Positions 1 to 11,943 of a stretch of 64,000 nucleotides of DNA are shown piece by piece. The notes under the pieces were generated by a model. It made no database searches. It was not told where the DNA came from and saw nothing but the letters and a program-made list of their open reading frames with translations. A program made the position numbers and the translations under genes. Position 1 is the stretch's first letter; each line of letters opens with the position of its first letter. Source of the stretch: Massospora cicadina (Eukaryota > Entomophthoromycota > Entomophthoromycetes > Entomophthorales > Entomophthoraceae); assembly GCA_022478985.1 (NCBI GenBank), contig JAKSZP010013323.1:85451-149450 (forward strand), read 5' to 3'.

Positions 1-241
1 AGATAATGTCAAGGTGCTACCTTTTGAATTTGCTTGTTATCAAACTTTCGCCACCATTCCACTCCAAGATAATTGGGTGCAATCAATTTTTGATTGCTAA
101 AAACTGTCTGCCAAATGGTAGTTGCCCACTTGATAGTCAACCAACCCTTGAACCTTTAGTGTGGTAATACCCTGGGAGGCTCCCGCCCTAACCTTACCCC
201 AAGGCAATTAGCTTAACACATGGTGGTTGTTAATGTCCAAG

Positions 242-562
242 TCAATAAATGTCTTTAGAGGCGCCAGTATTTACCAAAGTAGTTGTGCTGAATTTTCCTG
301 AAGGGGAGAAAAGGGTAGTAAAAGAGTGACCAGAATAATCTTTATTTATAACAGATAAGTCCAACAGCTCACCAGAGGGTTCCACCCTATCCTTAGACTT
401 AATTACACCCCCAGGATTGGTTCTCCCATCAAAGAATAGTGAAGGGTATTTTGCAACCCATACCACTGAAGACACATTTCCCACAGTATCTTCAGCATCA
501 TCGTATTTATCAACATTTTGTAGCAATAGCTCTCGTTCATTCTCCTCAGTTCTTCTAATCAT
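242..562 (-). pseudogene. Retroviral-type aspartic protease fragment of copy A
   Basis: Open frame of 106 codons starting MIRRTEENERELLL and ending TLVNTGASKDIY. The hydrophobic-hydrophobic-N-T-G-A-S motif is the active-site signature of a pepsin-like retrotransposon protease, with the catalytic Asp replaced by Asn. A homologous peptide at 30661 starts MIRRTQNVEKELLL and also has NTGAS. In Ty3/gypsy elements this domain follows gag and cleaves the polyprotein; here it would be inactive. The frame ends at a stop directly after the motif, so the C-terminal half lies out of frame at 1-241. Confidence 0.6.
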
Positions 563-2032
563 ATTGGGGACAAGCGCGGGATTTCAGGAGTAATGTGTTA
601 CACAGGAAAGATTGCAATATTGGACCCACAAAAGCTACCATGTGACTTTTTTATTTAAATACGCATTAAAAACGGTGTTTTTGGGCGTCAAAGGCACAAT
701 ACCTGATCTGATAGCAGATAAGCCTTGCTATCCATTACCACACAACAATACTACCTATTGACGAGGGTTTACCAAGCTCCACAGGAGGGATATCCAGGGG
801 AGCAATAACTTGATTTTAAATCAAATTAGATTTGGGAATAGACTCATGCAAATTCTTGAGTTTACCAAACCTGAGGAAGAAGCAAGGGGATCTGCTTCCC
901 CATTTTAAGCAAAATCCGCATCCCCAGAGCCGTATTTATAGGGGCCTCCTTAACAGAACCTCCTCTGCCAAATTAATTAAGTCATTTAGTGGCAGCATGG
1001 GTCTAGACCCCCATTGACACTTGCATTTTACTAAATCATGAGATTAGAAAAAACAAATCCTCCATTTTATAAAGGTGTGCTTGAGTGCTCAGCGCTGGTA
1101 TCTATAGGGGTCTCAGCGGGTGGCCCAATGCAGCTAAATTAACTGGTCTTTTGATTAAAACATTAGGGGCTAGACCCCAGATGACCTTCAAGATCCCTGA
1201 AATTAAAAGTTTGGAAGCAAAAGAAGCCTCCACTTCCAAAAGAGTGCTCAAGTTTCTAGGCCATTATTTATAGGAGTCAGAGTGGGTGGAACAATTATGG
1301 GAAAATTAACTGACCCCTTTCCGGTTTGGGTGGGGAAATAACCCCCAAAAAACTTCAACCAGATGGTCAAAGTTGGCAGGGGAGCCTGCCATACCAAAGT
1401 GTTACTTGCGAAAAAATTTAAAGCAAAATGAATAGATGGTGTTTAACTACATCAGACAAGGGCAAAGGCTGGGCACAAATGCAAAAAATCATCTAAGATC
1501 TTCACTAATGGGCGCTCCACGTGGCGGAGAGTAAATAATTGCTAACATGTTTGGAAGGATGGAACATTAGGACGGCGTGCCTCCAGAAAACGTTCTAAAC
1601 CCTCCATAAATTCCATAAATGTGGCTGTGTCTGGAACAAAGTAAATTCTCAGTCTGTCGCACTGGGGGACAAGTGATGCAGCAAATCAATGCTGCGATAG
1701 GTCAGAGAGAGCTATTAAAAGTCGTTAGTCAGAAGCTTCCAAAGCCATGGACGGAAGAGCCTGCTAAATTTCATAATATACTTCTGGAGTAGGAGCAAAA
1801 TGACACCAGAAGGTCCTGAAAGGTTAAAACCAACAGGTATGAGCAGGAATGGTAGGACCTCCCAGTCAGCTGTAACAAAAATAACGCCAAGCTATACCAA
1901 CAGTAAACTACACAAAAGCGCTGTGGTAAGCAGCATAGGGACCGTGACAAATGGCAAGCATACACAGTTAATGCTCAGAGGGAGCTCTAAGCGGAGAATT
2001 CTAGTGCATATATTAAAATGGTTGGACAACTA

Positions 2033-2952
2033 ACGTTAAGAGAGTGTCTGTAACTCTCTCATTCCCAGAGAGGTGGTGGTGAATGCTACACCACAACACC
2101 AGGGAACAGCCTGCTAATAGCTCATAAAAAAGAGCCCTGCGGAGGAGCCCAGTACCAAAAGGACACCAGGTTAGGGTGAAATCTATATATACATGACGAA
2201 TTAATCCATGAAGGCAAGGAATTGGTTGAACCCCTGGGAGGAGTCCATTACCAAGTGCAGATCTATATCCAGGTTCTTCAGGGCCTCTATCTATAGAGGA
2301 CTAGGCTTCTCAAAGGGAGTGAAGAATTGGTATATGATTTGGATATAATAGATGATTAATGCTATTCAAGATCTCCTCAAAGAGGTCCGTGCACAGGTCA
2401 GACCAAGGAACCATTGGAAAAGATATATACCTAGTGGGTTTATTAAAACAAGTAGACCAAAAAAGAAGTTTGGTCACGGAAAATCACTAATAACACTTTG
2501 CGGGATCTTTATTTATTGGGCGAGCCACTGTGTCTAAATGAACCAATAAACACAAATTACTATCAGCTGTGGTACTGTATCTTGAGTAAATATTAAAATT
2601 GAGTTATTGACTGTAGCTGAATCCGCCTATATTTGGCACTATTGTAAATCAAACTTGTCTTGAAACCCATTCTCCAATTGATTGTTGAGTCATGTCATAA
2701 TTTTGAATAAAGCTGGTGTATTTTAATACCATGGACGTAACACTCCTCCAACGATCACGCACACCCCCAGAACCAACTTGGGCATACCTTGCTTTTACTT
2801 AACGTTAATCCAGGGTGTGCTTCAGGCCAGGCAGGCCAGCCAACTTGGTTCTCTTGGCCTCATCACGCCTAGCCTTATTTTTGTACTCAGTCCCCTCTAT
2901 AATATCTGTTGCTATTCTGATATGACTGGACTATAAGCCTTAAGTCGTTACA
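2033..2952 (-). repeat. Chromovirus LTR (5' LTR of copy A)
   Basis: Read on the minus strand it starts TGTAACGACTTAAGG and follows the LTRs at 60207-61097 and 62713-63605 block by block: the GCCTGAAGCACACC block, the WVNL-type segment rich in CTTTGAGGAG, and the end GAGAGTTACAGACACTC. Length about 920 nt, against 891-893 nt for the better-preserved LTRs. The terminal CA has decayed (TTAACG where the others have TTGACA), so the left boundary is good to a few bases. Confidence 0.72.
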
Positions 2953-3467
2953 GCAGAATGGGGTAGAATCCGCCAAGTCTGAGTATATGTTACAATTTTT
3001 AAGCGCCTTATGATGAGGCAATATTGGGTTAGATCAGATGGTATGGAGTCACTTCTAAATGAGGTGATTAGGAGATGTCAATGCAAACAAATAATTGGAA
3101 AATCGCCTTGAATTAGGTGATTGTGAATTTAATAGACAGTAACCTCTTCTGGAATCAATGAGATGTGGTGGAAAAAATACTAAGCAAAATGGTCAGTATC
3201 AACCAAAGTTGCTGAGATATCAGTGAGATTAGTGTATTGGAAGAGGAGGATTGTTAATAGTTTAGAGTGAGGAATAGGAAGGATCTGCTGTATTTATTAT
3301 ATTGAAATAAAAGAGTGCCGTGGGAGCAATTGCTCAAAATATTTTAAAAGTTTATTCTGTTGTTTCAAGGATGACGATTGTCATATCATCAGTCCTATTG
3401 CTCAGTGGGCTGAACCCTGCGCAAAACCCCTTTGGCATATCTCTGGGATACCGCCAAATTCATAACA
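2953..3467 (+). repeat. Probable degenerate LTR followed by a primer-binding site
   Basis: About 515 nt ending in TTCATAACA. One base later comes an 18-nt sequence almost identical to the putative tRNA primer-binding site after the 5' LTR at 13265-14462. That position implies the right end of a plus-strand LTR. The left boundary is set only by the neighbouring chromovirus LTR. I see no second LTR that would confirm it. Confidence 0.4.
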
Positions 3468-3468
3468 G

Positions 3469-3486
3469 TGGTGCTCACTACAGGGG
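3469..3486 (+). other. Putative primer-binding site
   Basis: TGGTGCTCACTACAGGGG, starting with the TGG complementary to a tRNA CCA end. The same 18 bases occur at 14465-14482 after a well-defined 5' LTR, and a two-mismatch version of its first 17 bases lies at 11925-11941 on the minus strand. Confidence 0.5.
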
Positions 3487-3614
3487 GCTTCACTAGTGGG
3501 CTTGCTTGAGTAGTTGGATGACAGGTTAGGAGGTGGCGAGAGCCACTGGTTTGGACTGGCACTCCTTTGAGGGGGCGCTGGGTATGATTGGCCCACTTTG
3601 GGGTGGGCCACATT

Positions 3615-3676
3615 GGAGGAATACCATCTGGTTAAGTGTGGGCAAATGTCAAGAAATTAACCAGATGGATTCCTCC
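3615..3676. repeat. Near-perfect inverted repeat (hairpin)
   Basis: Left arm 3615-3635 reads GGAGGAATACCATCTGGTTA with one more A. Right arm 3657-3676 reads TTAACCAGATGGATTCCTCC. The arms pair over 20 bp with one bulged base around a 21-nt loop. It lies about 150 nt downstream of the PBS-like site, in what would be the leader of a retroelement. Confidence 0.75.
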
Positions 3677-6600
3677 TAATATTATCAGAATTAGGGGTGT
3701 CAGTTAGTTGGGCATGATTGCTGGATAATTGCCTAATTCAATATTATTTAATGGTATAAAAATATTAATCATATTAGGTTTGGCGGATTCATAGTTCAGC
3801 GCTGACTCCAAAATCAGTAGGTGATTATGGGAATTTCCAAAGGAAAGCTGATGTATTTGTTTACAATCATCTGATTATGATTTCACTAACTTGAGTCTGA
3901 GTTTGGCAGAATCTTATCCCTGCACCAACTGGCATAAAACAATTGTTGGATTTTCTGGCGAAAAGCCAAAGTATCATTATCAATTGTTTAATTATAATTT
4001 GTTGTCTAATTCAGAGCACTGGTGACTTATGCTGAGGATGCTCAAAGTTATATTTATATTATTTAATTATATATGATCAACTAGTGAATCATGCTGAGGA
4101 TGGGTTAAACTAATCTAATAATTGGTGAATCAGATGAGTGAATTAGGAGGGAATCGTAACTATGAATGACCAAGAATTTATAGAAGTTCCAGCTTGGATG
4201 TCCAAAGGTTTTCAAAGGCGCAGGAGCCTATAGTATAAATTGCTATTCTTCCCTCAAAATAAAGATCTCTCTTTCGCCCATTTACTTTTAGTTTTTAGTA
4301 GATTAGTCAGCTAAATTAAAGGAAAATGGGACTAGAGATCCCTGAAGTTAGTGCAATGTGACGTTTTTGGAGTGGCCAGTGCTGCCAGCTACAATACCAC
4401 CCCCAAGGGGGAACAGGTAGAAATCTGGCTAGCTGGCAACAATGATGTTTTCAACTGGCCATCAACCTAGCGGGGTGCAGCGCAGGAGTGCCTTGGCCAC
4501 CCAGGATGGGGGCAGGACTCGCTGAGACACACCACAAACCAAGGGCTAAGGTGAAGTCATTGGTCTGCTGTGTTAGTGGGTTGGACGCAGACTCCTAAGT
4601 GGTTGGTACACCTATGAAGGTGAAACAGCAAAAGGTCAGCCAGTCTTCATACTGGTTGGCCTGGTACACTAGCGGATTCCATGGTCAATTTTGCAACAAT
4701 ATTATTCAACCATGATAAGGTGTAACCTTGGCCAGGTCCAATGATTGTTCTTCTCTAAGATCTATAAAGTTCCCCACCGCTCCTGAACCAGAAAGCTTTC
4801 ACTGTAATCTAACATGCTCTTGTTCTATAGGCGATGGGGAATAAGAAGTATGCTTGATTCTATTTATTGATTCCAGAAAGCAATATAGAGCGAAGGATGT
4901 TCAGGGCCAATAATAGGGAGAGGACTCTTAATATATTGTGGGCTATGCTTATATTTTCAAGGAGACTCTCCACGAGATCATGCCAGGTCAGAAGTCATAT
5001 TGAGGTTGTAGGGATTCAAGACTATGCCTTTTCTTTCTTATTCTTGGGGAGAAGTTTTCAGGGTTCATCACATCAGAGAAAACTTCATGGTCCTGAGAAC
5101 TAGAAGGCGTAAGCAAGGTTGGAATAGAAGTTAGGTTCCTGGTATGGAATAACGTTTCCTGATCATGTCCCTGAGAGTTTCTACTTAGGCTCTTGGGATA
5201 GATGTTAAAGCTGGGTTCTCTGGATCCAAAGTTCTTACCATTTGCTTTTTTCTGAAGAAAGAAAGGGGTCAGCAACTGGCCTCTCTTCAATCTTCAGCAA
5301 GTCTAGAGGCAAGTAGACGTTACTACGACCCTAAATGGACGTTTTCTAGAACCCTTATTCACTGAAGAGATAGGGGAAATGCTTTTAGCAGTAATGAACT
5401 TGATTCTAGAAGATTAGGCTGATTGATGGGATGGCATAGCCGCCACTGAAATATGGTTTTCTGGAGGATCTAGCTTTAATTGAATATGTTATGGAGAAAG
5501 CTAACTCTATGGATATAGGGAGGGGAACTAATGAGGGAATTTGGGCTGCAGTTGGGTTCAGGGCAGCTCTGTAATACATCTCCATGGTTCCAATAGAGAT
5601 CTTAAATGAAGAGCTAGCGCATCAAAGGCCTCACCAAGAGATGGTAGGTCAGGGGCACCATGATTATATTGAAGTGGCGGAAGAGCTTTGAAGCTATGGA
5701 TTTGGTGCTTTTACCGCTGTGGATACCATTTAATAAAGGTTTAAAATTTCATCTTAAGTCCAAAAGCATCACTTATCTCTTCCAAGGCGAGATTCTTCTT
5801 CCAGTTAAATTAGTAGGGCCACACTTCTTTGGGCATTAGTAGGAGTAGGAGTTTGAGAACCCTTTGCTCAAAAGAGCAAATGGGGTTTGACCAGGACATC
5901 AAGAACCTGTTTTGCTAGTTCTGGAGAAGGAACTGGGGAATACTACTGCTGACAAACTAACTTTAGGATTGGTATTGATATATAGAGCTGGGTAATCGTT
6001 TCTGAATGTCATCATAATTTGTTTACAGCCTGGATGAGTGAATCAAGGTACTAACAACTGAATACCAGGTCACAGAGGGAATACAGGTCCATTGTAATTA
6101 AATAAACAATTGCTTTAACAGATCTAAGGATGAATCTTGAAAGAGTTAAAGCTGTTGGGCAATGCCCTTTATGGGTTGAAGCCTCTACTAGGGGTCATGA
6201 CTTAGTAATATTAAACTATTACTGGATGCCAAATCAAGCTTACCATTAACTTGAGTTGAGCCAGTTTGAAGCTTCAGGGATCCTCCTCAAAAACATTTAT
6301 ATCAAGGGTTTACCACACCCAAAACTATCTGGGATTGATCCTGAACATTATTAAAGTATTTAGATTACTGGCAACTAATACTGAGGATATTCAACACTAT
6401 TTTATAATAATTATTATCTATTATCATCTATTGGGCAACCAATGCTGAGAGTTACCAAAGCAATGCGTTCAATTGCCTTCTAGCGCTTAGCATTTTTTGC
6501 TTATCATGAATTCTTTTACCCCATGATCAGCCTGAGCACTTTAACTAATGTAAGGCTTTCCTAAAAAAATACACCTTTTACCCTACTACACCTAAATTAA

Positions 6601-6840
6601 TATTAAATTTTTTATACTTAATTTAATTTGATAAAAAAATCATTTCTCCAACCAGGATTTAGGCTGGTACACTTGGGGGAACTTTGGCCCCCTTTCTCTT
6701 GGGCAGGGCAATGGACTGAGCCTCCTACACCTGCCTTCTTGTTGAGATTCTGAGCGCGCACCATGCAAGCACTCTAAGCGGCCAGAAATCCTGACAAAAG
6801 TCATTGGTTGGCTCATTATTTCATGAATTCTGCTGATTAA

Positions 6841-9167
6841 AGTAAGACTGGTCTTTCAGTCTGGGTGTGTTACAACCCAGTGTAAGTCCCATAAAGCCAA
6901 TGGCACAGCAGTCCTAATGACTTGGAGGGACATCATAGGATTCTTGTGAAGTTATTAAAAGTTTATAAACGTACCAAAGGCCACATAGAAAACCAAATGT
7001 CCGCAATAGGAGTAACCGCAGGTCTTGCTGGGGCAACCTCAAGGGTGAGTGAGGCATGGAGGATGACCACTCCTACTGGGTTGGCAGTTGCTGGCCTTTT
7101 TTACCTGTCCCAAGGTATTCTGATCCACCCCATACCGCTTATAGTCACTAGGCTCACTTAGCGGTTCTATTTCACAATAAATCAATTTGTTTGTTATCAA
7201 ATTAAATCAAATAAAATTATATTGGATTGATTGAATTAAATTTATATGTTGGGTGAGCTTGGTAAGCATTCTAAAGTTGGTGGTGTGTATCAAACTGCCA
7301 CATGGGGTCAGCAAAGGTGTCATGGTGCCAGATTGTTTTATTGATATAAATTAGGGTAGATTACCCCAAAGAAGGGTGCTCCAGATGATACAGAAACCTG
7401 AAAAATATTTCAAGTTGAGAGGACAAGTATTCTTTTCTCCTAGATAACGTGCCAAAATCAGAATCTTTAAAAGTCCCTGATTGACCAGACTTTGCCAATC
7501 AGAGGTTGATCAGGGGTGAATAATGAGTTTGGGGATGTCCTTTGTGAGCTTCAGTTGAGAATAAAGATTTGGAGCTTAATCCTTGACACCTTCTTCTAGA
7601 GTTCAGTGAGCTTCTGGATTGTTGGATTAGAGTTTCCACTTAACTATCATCAAAGGCATATTTTGGACGTTGGCGTTCTTTGCTGGTTTAGTTGAAATTA
7701 TAATGGTTGTAAAACTTGAATCCACAGAGAACATTTTGGAATATAGTATTTTTTAAAATAAAAGGATTAAAACTGGGAATGAACTGACAACAGTCCCTAG
7801 GAGTGGCTTTTGTCTTTATAGTTAGAGTAAGGGAGGTAATTGAAAGTTGGCTTAGAACTGGCCTGTCCATGGCTTTTTATCAGCATACTCCATTTGTTGG
7901 TTTGAGAAGAGCAACATGGATTATAATGGGATTACAATATATTATCACACACTTATAAAAGCTTTGACATTAAATACTTTAGATTGGCAGAAAAGTCACT
8001 TTTGATAGATCTTAAATGAAATGAAGTTGAACAGTCAATTTTTGCATAGTTTGCTTCATGGGGATTCAATATTAACAAGTGATTTATATAAAAATTATTA
8101 GAAAGATCTGTTATCTTAGGTAAATAATATGTGATCCTTATCTTCCTATTGCATGTTCTGATCCAGATTTCTGGCTTAGTAAGAGGCATTCAAGGTTTTA
8201 GACAAATATTATCACTTCCAAATGGTTGAGAATTATTATAATAAGGATAAGGTGAGTCTTGGAGCCCTTCTGGTGACCCCTGATCTGGGCTACCTCTCTA
8301 CAGACCCCACAGTCATTCCCAATAGAGTTAAGGTTGAATAGAGGGGTGCAGTGGGGAGATCTTTAGGGGCCAGATCAGTGACCCACCTCTCATCAATAAT
8401 ATGAGCAAGGTCATGAGATGTGTTAATGGTTTATTGGTGCCTTTGATCCCCTCTTGCACCTGTGAGGAGATTTTCCTGAAGTCTAGAAAAATTGGCTTGG
8501 TCTCTGAACTCACAGTTACATTATTGTTAGCTTGTTTGATGGATCTGTTGATTTCCTGGCACAAGGTCTTAATCTTATATATATAGCCAGCTAGGAATCT
8601 TGGGCTTCTGTTTGGTCAAAACTGTAGGGTCATGTAACACTAGGGTGAAGGTACAATGGGTGTCCCACATGTTACAAGGGACTGGATATCTTGCCCTGAG
8701 CTGTTGCAAAGTGTGGGTTTTGGGAGTGGTAAAGTCTATGATTTCAGTGGCAGATGAGCCATTATAGGGCAACATGGACTGAACTTGGCAGCATTTATTT
8801 AGTTGAAGTGGTAAGCAATAATTACCCCCTGAGGAGGGGTTGACAACCAAACCTATAGCAGGTGCAGGAGGATGGATGTTAATATAAAGCAACAATATCA
8901 GACAGATGTCAATTTTCCATCATTAATTTTAATTATCAATTACAGGAAGAGAAGAATATATATGAATAATATTTAATATGAATGATGTAATCTTTCTATA
9001 TCTTCACAAAGCAGTATGGAGCAGGACCTAATCTAGGGTCCACAAGCAGGAAAGTTTGCAGAGGTAAAGATCCTTGTTCATTGACTAGATAATCTGCCAT
9101 TGAGAAGCTCTTAGCCACAATAAGTCAATGCTCATGGCAAGCAGGAGGATCTAACCCCCTGAGAAGT
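6841..9167. other. AT-rich relic sequence, no identified gene
   Basis: No intact gene seen. Scattered moderately GC-rich patches (6860-7160, 8240-8900) look like decayed element sequence. The most coding-like part is the minus strand at 8328-8895, listed separately. Confidence 0.35.
8328..8895 (-). pseudogene. Unidentified minus-strand coding relic
   Basis: Two successive minus-strand open frames (8575-8895, 106 codons; 8328-8564, 78 codons) separated by a short break in a different frame. The first is rich in Pro, Cys and Thr, with phrases such as QLRARYPVPCNMWDTHC. The second is amphipathic, then hydrophobic (THLMTLLILLMRGG). No retroelement motif is visible and I do not recognise the family. 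It may be a decayed domain of a nearby element or a host pseudogene. Confidence 0.25.
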
Positions 9168-10152
9168 TGTAAAAATTTGAAGGTTTACTGTACAGGTTTA
9201 TCTGTCTGACTCTTTGAGAAAATGGTATTATGATAATTGTATGAAGACAACTATCTAGTTGAGTTTCTTTTTTTTAGTACTAGATGGTTATTTAGTTGAG
9301 TTTCATTGCAAAAAATGGTTTCATTACACTTAGATAAATTTTCTACAGGCAGGTACTGACGACCTTACTTTTGGTAACTTGTAAACAATTTAAATAAGGG
9401 AAACAAACTCTCTAAATCTTCCACAAGTGAACATTATATAATACTTTTTTTAACTATTTGCCTTGAATTGTCTAAATTTATATAATAAAATAAGGAGGTT
9501 CTGATGGGGAATTTTGGTGCTCAACTCTTTAGTTGGCAATCCAAAGCAAATGGAAGATCTTTCTGATAAACTTAACCCAAAGATTTATAACACAATGTTG
9601 AACACTTCATCCTTTAAGTTAAAACCTACCACCAACTAGACTATGACCTTCCATGGGTTAAATTCTGAATTGTGTGTCCCAAAGCCATTATCCAACCCCA
9701 GAAGATTAAAAGTTAATAAGCTAGAAACCTGCTTAAATAATGAGATAATTTATGCTTCTACACCAGGCCACTTCACTTAGTCTAGCCTGCAAGTAAATGC
9801 CATGAAAAGCGTTGTCAACGCTTAGCAACTCTAAAGGCAATCTTATAGACCAGTGAAAAATTCCAATTGACCACATAAAAAAGTTTTGTTAGTAATCAAA
9901 CCAACAATCAATCTCATTACAAATATTATCAAGGATCATCTTCAACAAGCCACTAATTTTCAGGCTTTTCTTTAAATACCAAATATACTAAACTAATGTC
10001 TTATATGAGAACATCCCTAAAGGTAGATTTTGAAATCAATAGCTCCAACTTTTAAGGTTTTTTATCATAATCTGAACCAAAGAAGGATAAGACAGATAGT
10101 CGGTATAAATATGTAGCAGCTGGATAATGTGGGAATTCCCAAAGTCTTAACA
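9168..10152 (-). repeat. 3' LTR of the deleted element (left copy)
   Basis: 985 nt, TGTAAAAATTTG to GTCTTAACA as read on the plus strand. It is collinear with 11944-12937: shared blocks include CAGCTATTGACGACCTT-type text, TTTGGTGCTCAAC, CCTGCAAGT and GGATAATGTGGG. Contains a 21-nt insertion at 9268-9288 that is absent from the partner LTR. Confidence 0.85.
9268..9288 (-). mobile_element. 21-nt LINE I 3'-tail insertion
   Basis: On the minus strand this is ACCATCTAGTACTA followed by a run of A, identical to the extreme 3' end of LINE I (ending 43062). It is flanked by 16-nt repeats TATCTAGTTGAGTTTC (9252-9267) and TATTTAGTTGAGTTTC (9289-9304), one mismatch. The partner LTR near 12020-12050 has a single undisturbed copy (CTATTTAGTTAAGTTA), which gives the empty site. 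Confidence 0.85.
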
Positions 10153-10650
10153 CTTACCCTGGCTTGACCAGAGTTTACCCAATGAAGATGGTGTTTCAGA
10201 GGCACATGCCGATTTGTTCTGTGGCATAAGTAAGCCTTCTCAGTTAAAATCAATTTATAATTATTAGGCTCTTCAATCCAAAAGAATTCTTCTGCTTCAG
10301 CAGAGCTATATCTTTCCCCTTACTCAATGCTCTTCTTTATCACCATTCTCTGCAGCATGATTCATCCTTCTCTTCTACTATTTCAAGTTTGCTGCTATAT
10401 CACATGAGCAAAGTTCTCACAACTATATGCTGTACCAGGATTACTTATCTTACTTGGAGATGTTAAACTAATATATGCTTGTTTTCCCCCATGTATTGCA
10501 TATCATGTTTTGACAAGCGCAAATCTTCAATTTATCTTTCTTTGTGGCTCATAATAACAACAATGGACCTGGTTTTATATAAAAAACCGTATTTACATCA
10601 GGCTGCAATCATTTTTTCCTTGTAACTATCTTCACTACCATAGTAGTGTA

Positions 10651-10669
10651 TCCCCCCTCCCCCCAGAGA
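10651..10669 (-). other. Polypurine-tract-like run
   Basis: TCTCTGGGGGGAGGGGGGA on the minus strand, the classic composition of a plus-strand primer just upstream of a 3' LTR. It lies about 200 nt after the integrase tail, as expected, but 500 nt before the LTR that ends at 10152. Either sequence has been inserted between them or this tract belongs to a different, nested element. Confidence 0.4.
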
Positions 10670-10859
10670 CAATGTAGGTGGGTATACCCCTCAAAACATG
10701 AGGTCATGGAAGAATTAAAAAATAATAATGTACTTTTTATATATATTATTTCAATTATTCCTACTTTTTTTGAGGGGATTTTTCTTATGAATATTTTTCA
10801 TTTATTTTTTTATTTTTTTCCTTATATAATATATATATCTATTTTTCCTTATAATTTAA

Positions 10860-11066
10860 TTTTTTTGGATCCAATACTTTAAGTAGTTACTTTGGACCAT
10901 ATTCATAATATGACCATCAGAGATGTTTTTGATTGAATAGGCGTCCATCACTTCCTTTGCAATGATTTCAAATGGGCCTGACCATTTAGCGTTTAGTTTG
11001 TTTCTTTGAACAAATCCATGGGTATAACAATAGGCTACCCTATCATTAATACGGTATTCCCTGATA
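10860..11066 (-). pseudogene. Integrase C-terminal fragment
   Basis: Minus-strand translation contains REYRINDRVAYCYTHGF, RNKLNAKWSGPFEI and a V-x-S-N-Y-L-K ending. This is the usual GDRVxVY...KLxxKWxGPFxI...VxxxxLK pattern of Ty3/gypsy integrase C-termini, which bind DNA next to the core. It follows gag sequence directly, without the catalytic core. Confidence 0.6.
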
Positions 11067-11091
11067 GCAGGTTATTAAAAGCGGCTTAGGT

Positions 11092-11849
11092 CTCATCTTT
11101 ATTATACTGGATAATCATAAATTCCTGTTTGGATAGCCAACTGTTCAGGGATGTTAAACTTGTTCATGATTGCCTTCTTTGCAACTTTGTATGACTTGTC
11201 ATCCCCATTTAAGTGTAGCAACACCAAATTTTTGACAATCAATGTCTAAACAGTTTATGATGGTCACCGCTTTCTGATGGTCATATTATTTAAACATCAT
11301 CATAACAAGATGGAAAAAGGATATGGCGTTATTCAGGTAAAAATTAGGTAGTTTTGGAGTATTCCAAAAATTCTTTAATAACCACGGCTACAAAAGGTAC
11401 TAAACTAGTAACTCCACTGACTACTGGGGTATTCTCAGGAGTCATCTCAAAAATTTCTGCAAAAGCCCCAGGCATATTTCTTAAGGAATTTATTCTCCCA
11501 TCAGATCTTTCTTTATATAAATCATCATCAGCTACATCAGCCTCCATGTGGGAATAGTTGCACTTACGCTTTATAAGGTCTTTTGACACTTTGACTTCAT
11601 TTTACATCACTCTGTATATGACAGAATCATTCTTTATCTGCTTCCTAAGAAGATTTCTTAAACATTAATATATTGATCACTTAAGTCTTCTTTCTTATAA
11701 GTAAGCCTTTTTCTGTACAGATCATTATTGACCTGTGCGTCCTGCTCTTTTACTTCCTCTGCTTTTGTAACTTTTTCTTCCAAGGTAATAAGATCAGATA
11801 ATGACAAGAATCTAAAGTATTCTGGTTTGCAATCTCCAGTTTTCTCCAC
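11092..11849 (-). pseudogene. gag-like fragments
   Basis: Minus-strand open frames at 11658-11849 (starts MEKTGDCKPEYFRFLSLSDL; Lys/Glu-rich) and 11344-11589 (starts MSKDLIKRKCNYSHMEADV), then an interrupted stretch with phrases such as AKKAIMNKFNIPEQLAIQ. Position directly after the LTR and PBS, charged composition and lack of enzymatic motifs make gag likely. The assignment is positional rather than by a specific motif. Confidence 0.5.
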
Positions 11850-11924
11850 AGCTTTCAGAGATCATTATTGTATATGCAAGATCTTTATAACTCTAATATG
11901 CTAATTGGTCAGAAAACTCAACTA

Positions 11925-11941
11925 CCCTGTACTGAGCGCCA
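11925..11941 (-). other. Primer-binding site
   Basis: TGGCGCTCAGTACAGGG on the minus strand, two bases after the CA end of the LTR at 11944. It differs by two bases from the site at 14465-14482, which has the same two-base AA spacer. This fixes the orientation of the element as minus. Confidence 0.65.
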
Positions 11942-11943
11942 AA

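Larger units (their letters stand above)
1..2952 (-). mobile_element. Ty3/gypsy chromovirus copy A, truncated by the window edge
   Basis: Minus-strand LTR retrotransposon reading from an LTR at the right (2033-2952) through a leader and a decayed gag zone into protease and pre-RT sequence that leaves the window at base 1. Positions 1-562 on the minus strand match the same part of the copy at 29243-35299: both carry a peptide starting MIRRT, an NTGAS protease motif, and then a block around the words VEW. The leader at about 1700-2032 also matches the leaders after 30126 and after 63605. It belongs to the same family as the other chromovirus copies here. Frames are broken throughout, so this is a dead copy. 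Identification rests on within-window homology. Confidence 0.8.
3468..6840. other. TE-relic zone with no recognisable gene
   Basis: Apart from the PBS and hairpin near its left end, no coding domain could be recognised. Around 3783 and 3897 there are phrases (GGCGGATTC, GTTTGGCAGAATC) resembling the GATTCTGCCAAAC block of the LTRs at 13265 and 19436, in both orientations, so several decayed LTRs may overlap. A TATA-like TATAGTATAAAT near 4230 fits an LTR promoter. The open frame on the minus strand at 4988-5290 is Ser/Pro/Lys-rich and could be a gag relic, but shows no diagnostic motif. Confidence 0.4.

Noticed and set aside
6640..6800. A GC-rich patch whose minus strand contains GCCTAAATCCTGG, like a pol III B box, considered as a tRNA gene or third SINE.
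   Set aside because: No matching acceptor stem or A box at proper spacing, T-loop length wrong, no homology to the two SINE copies.
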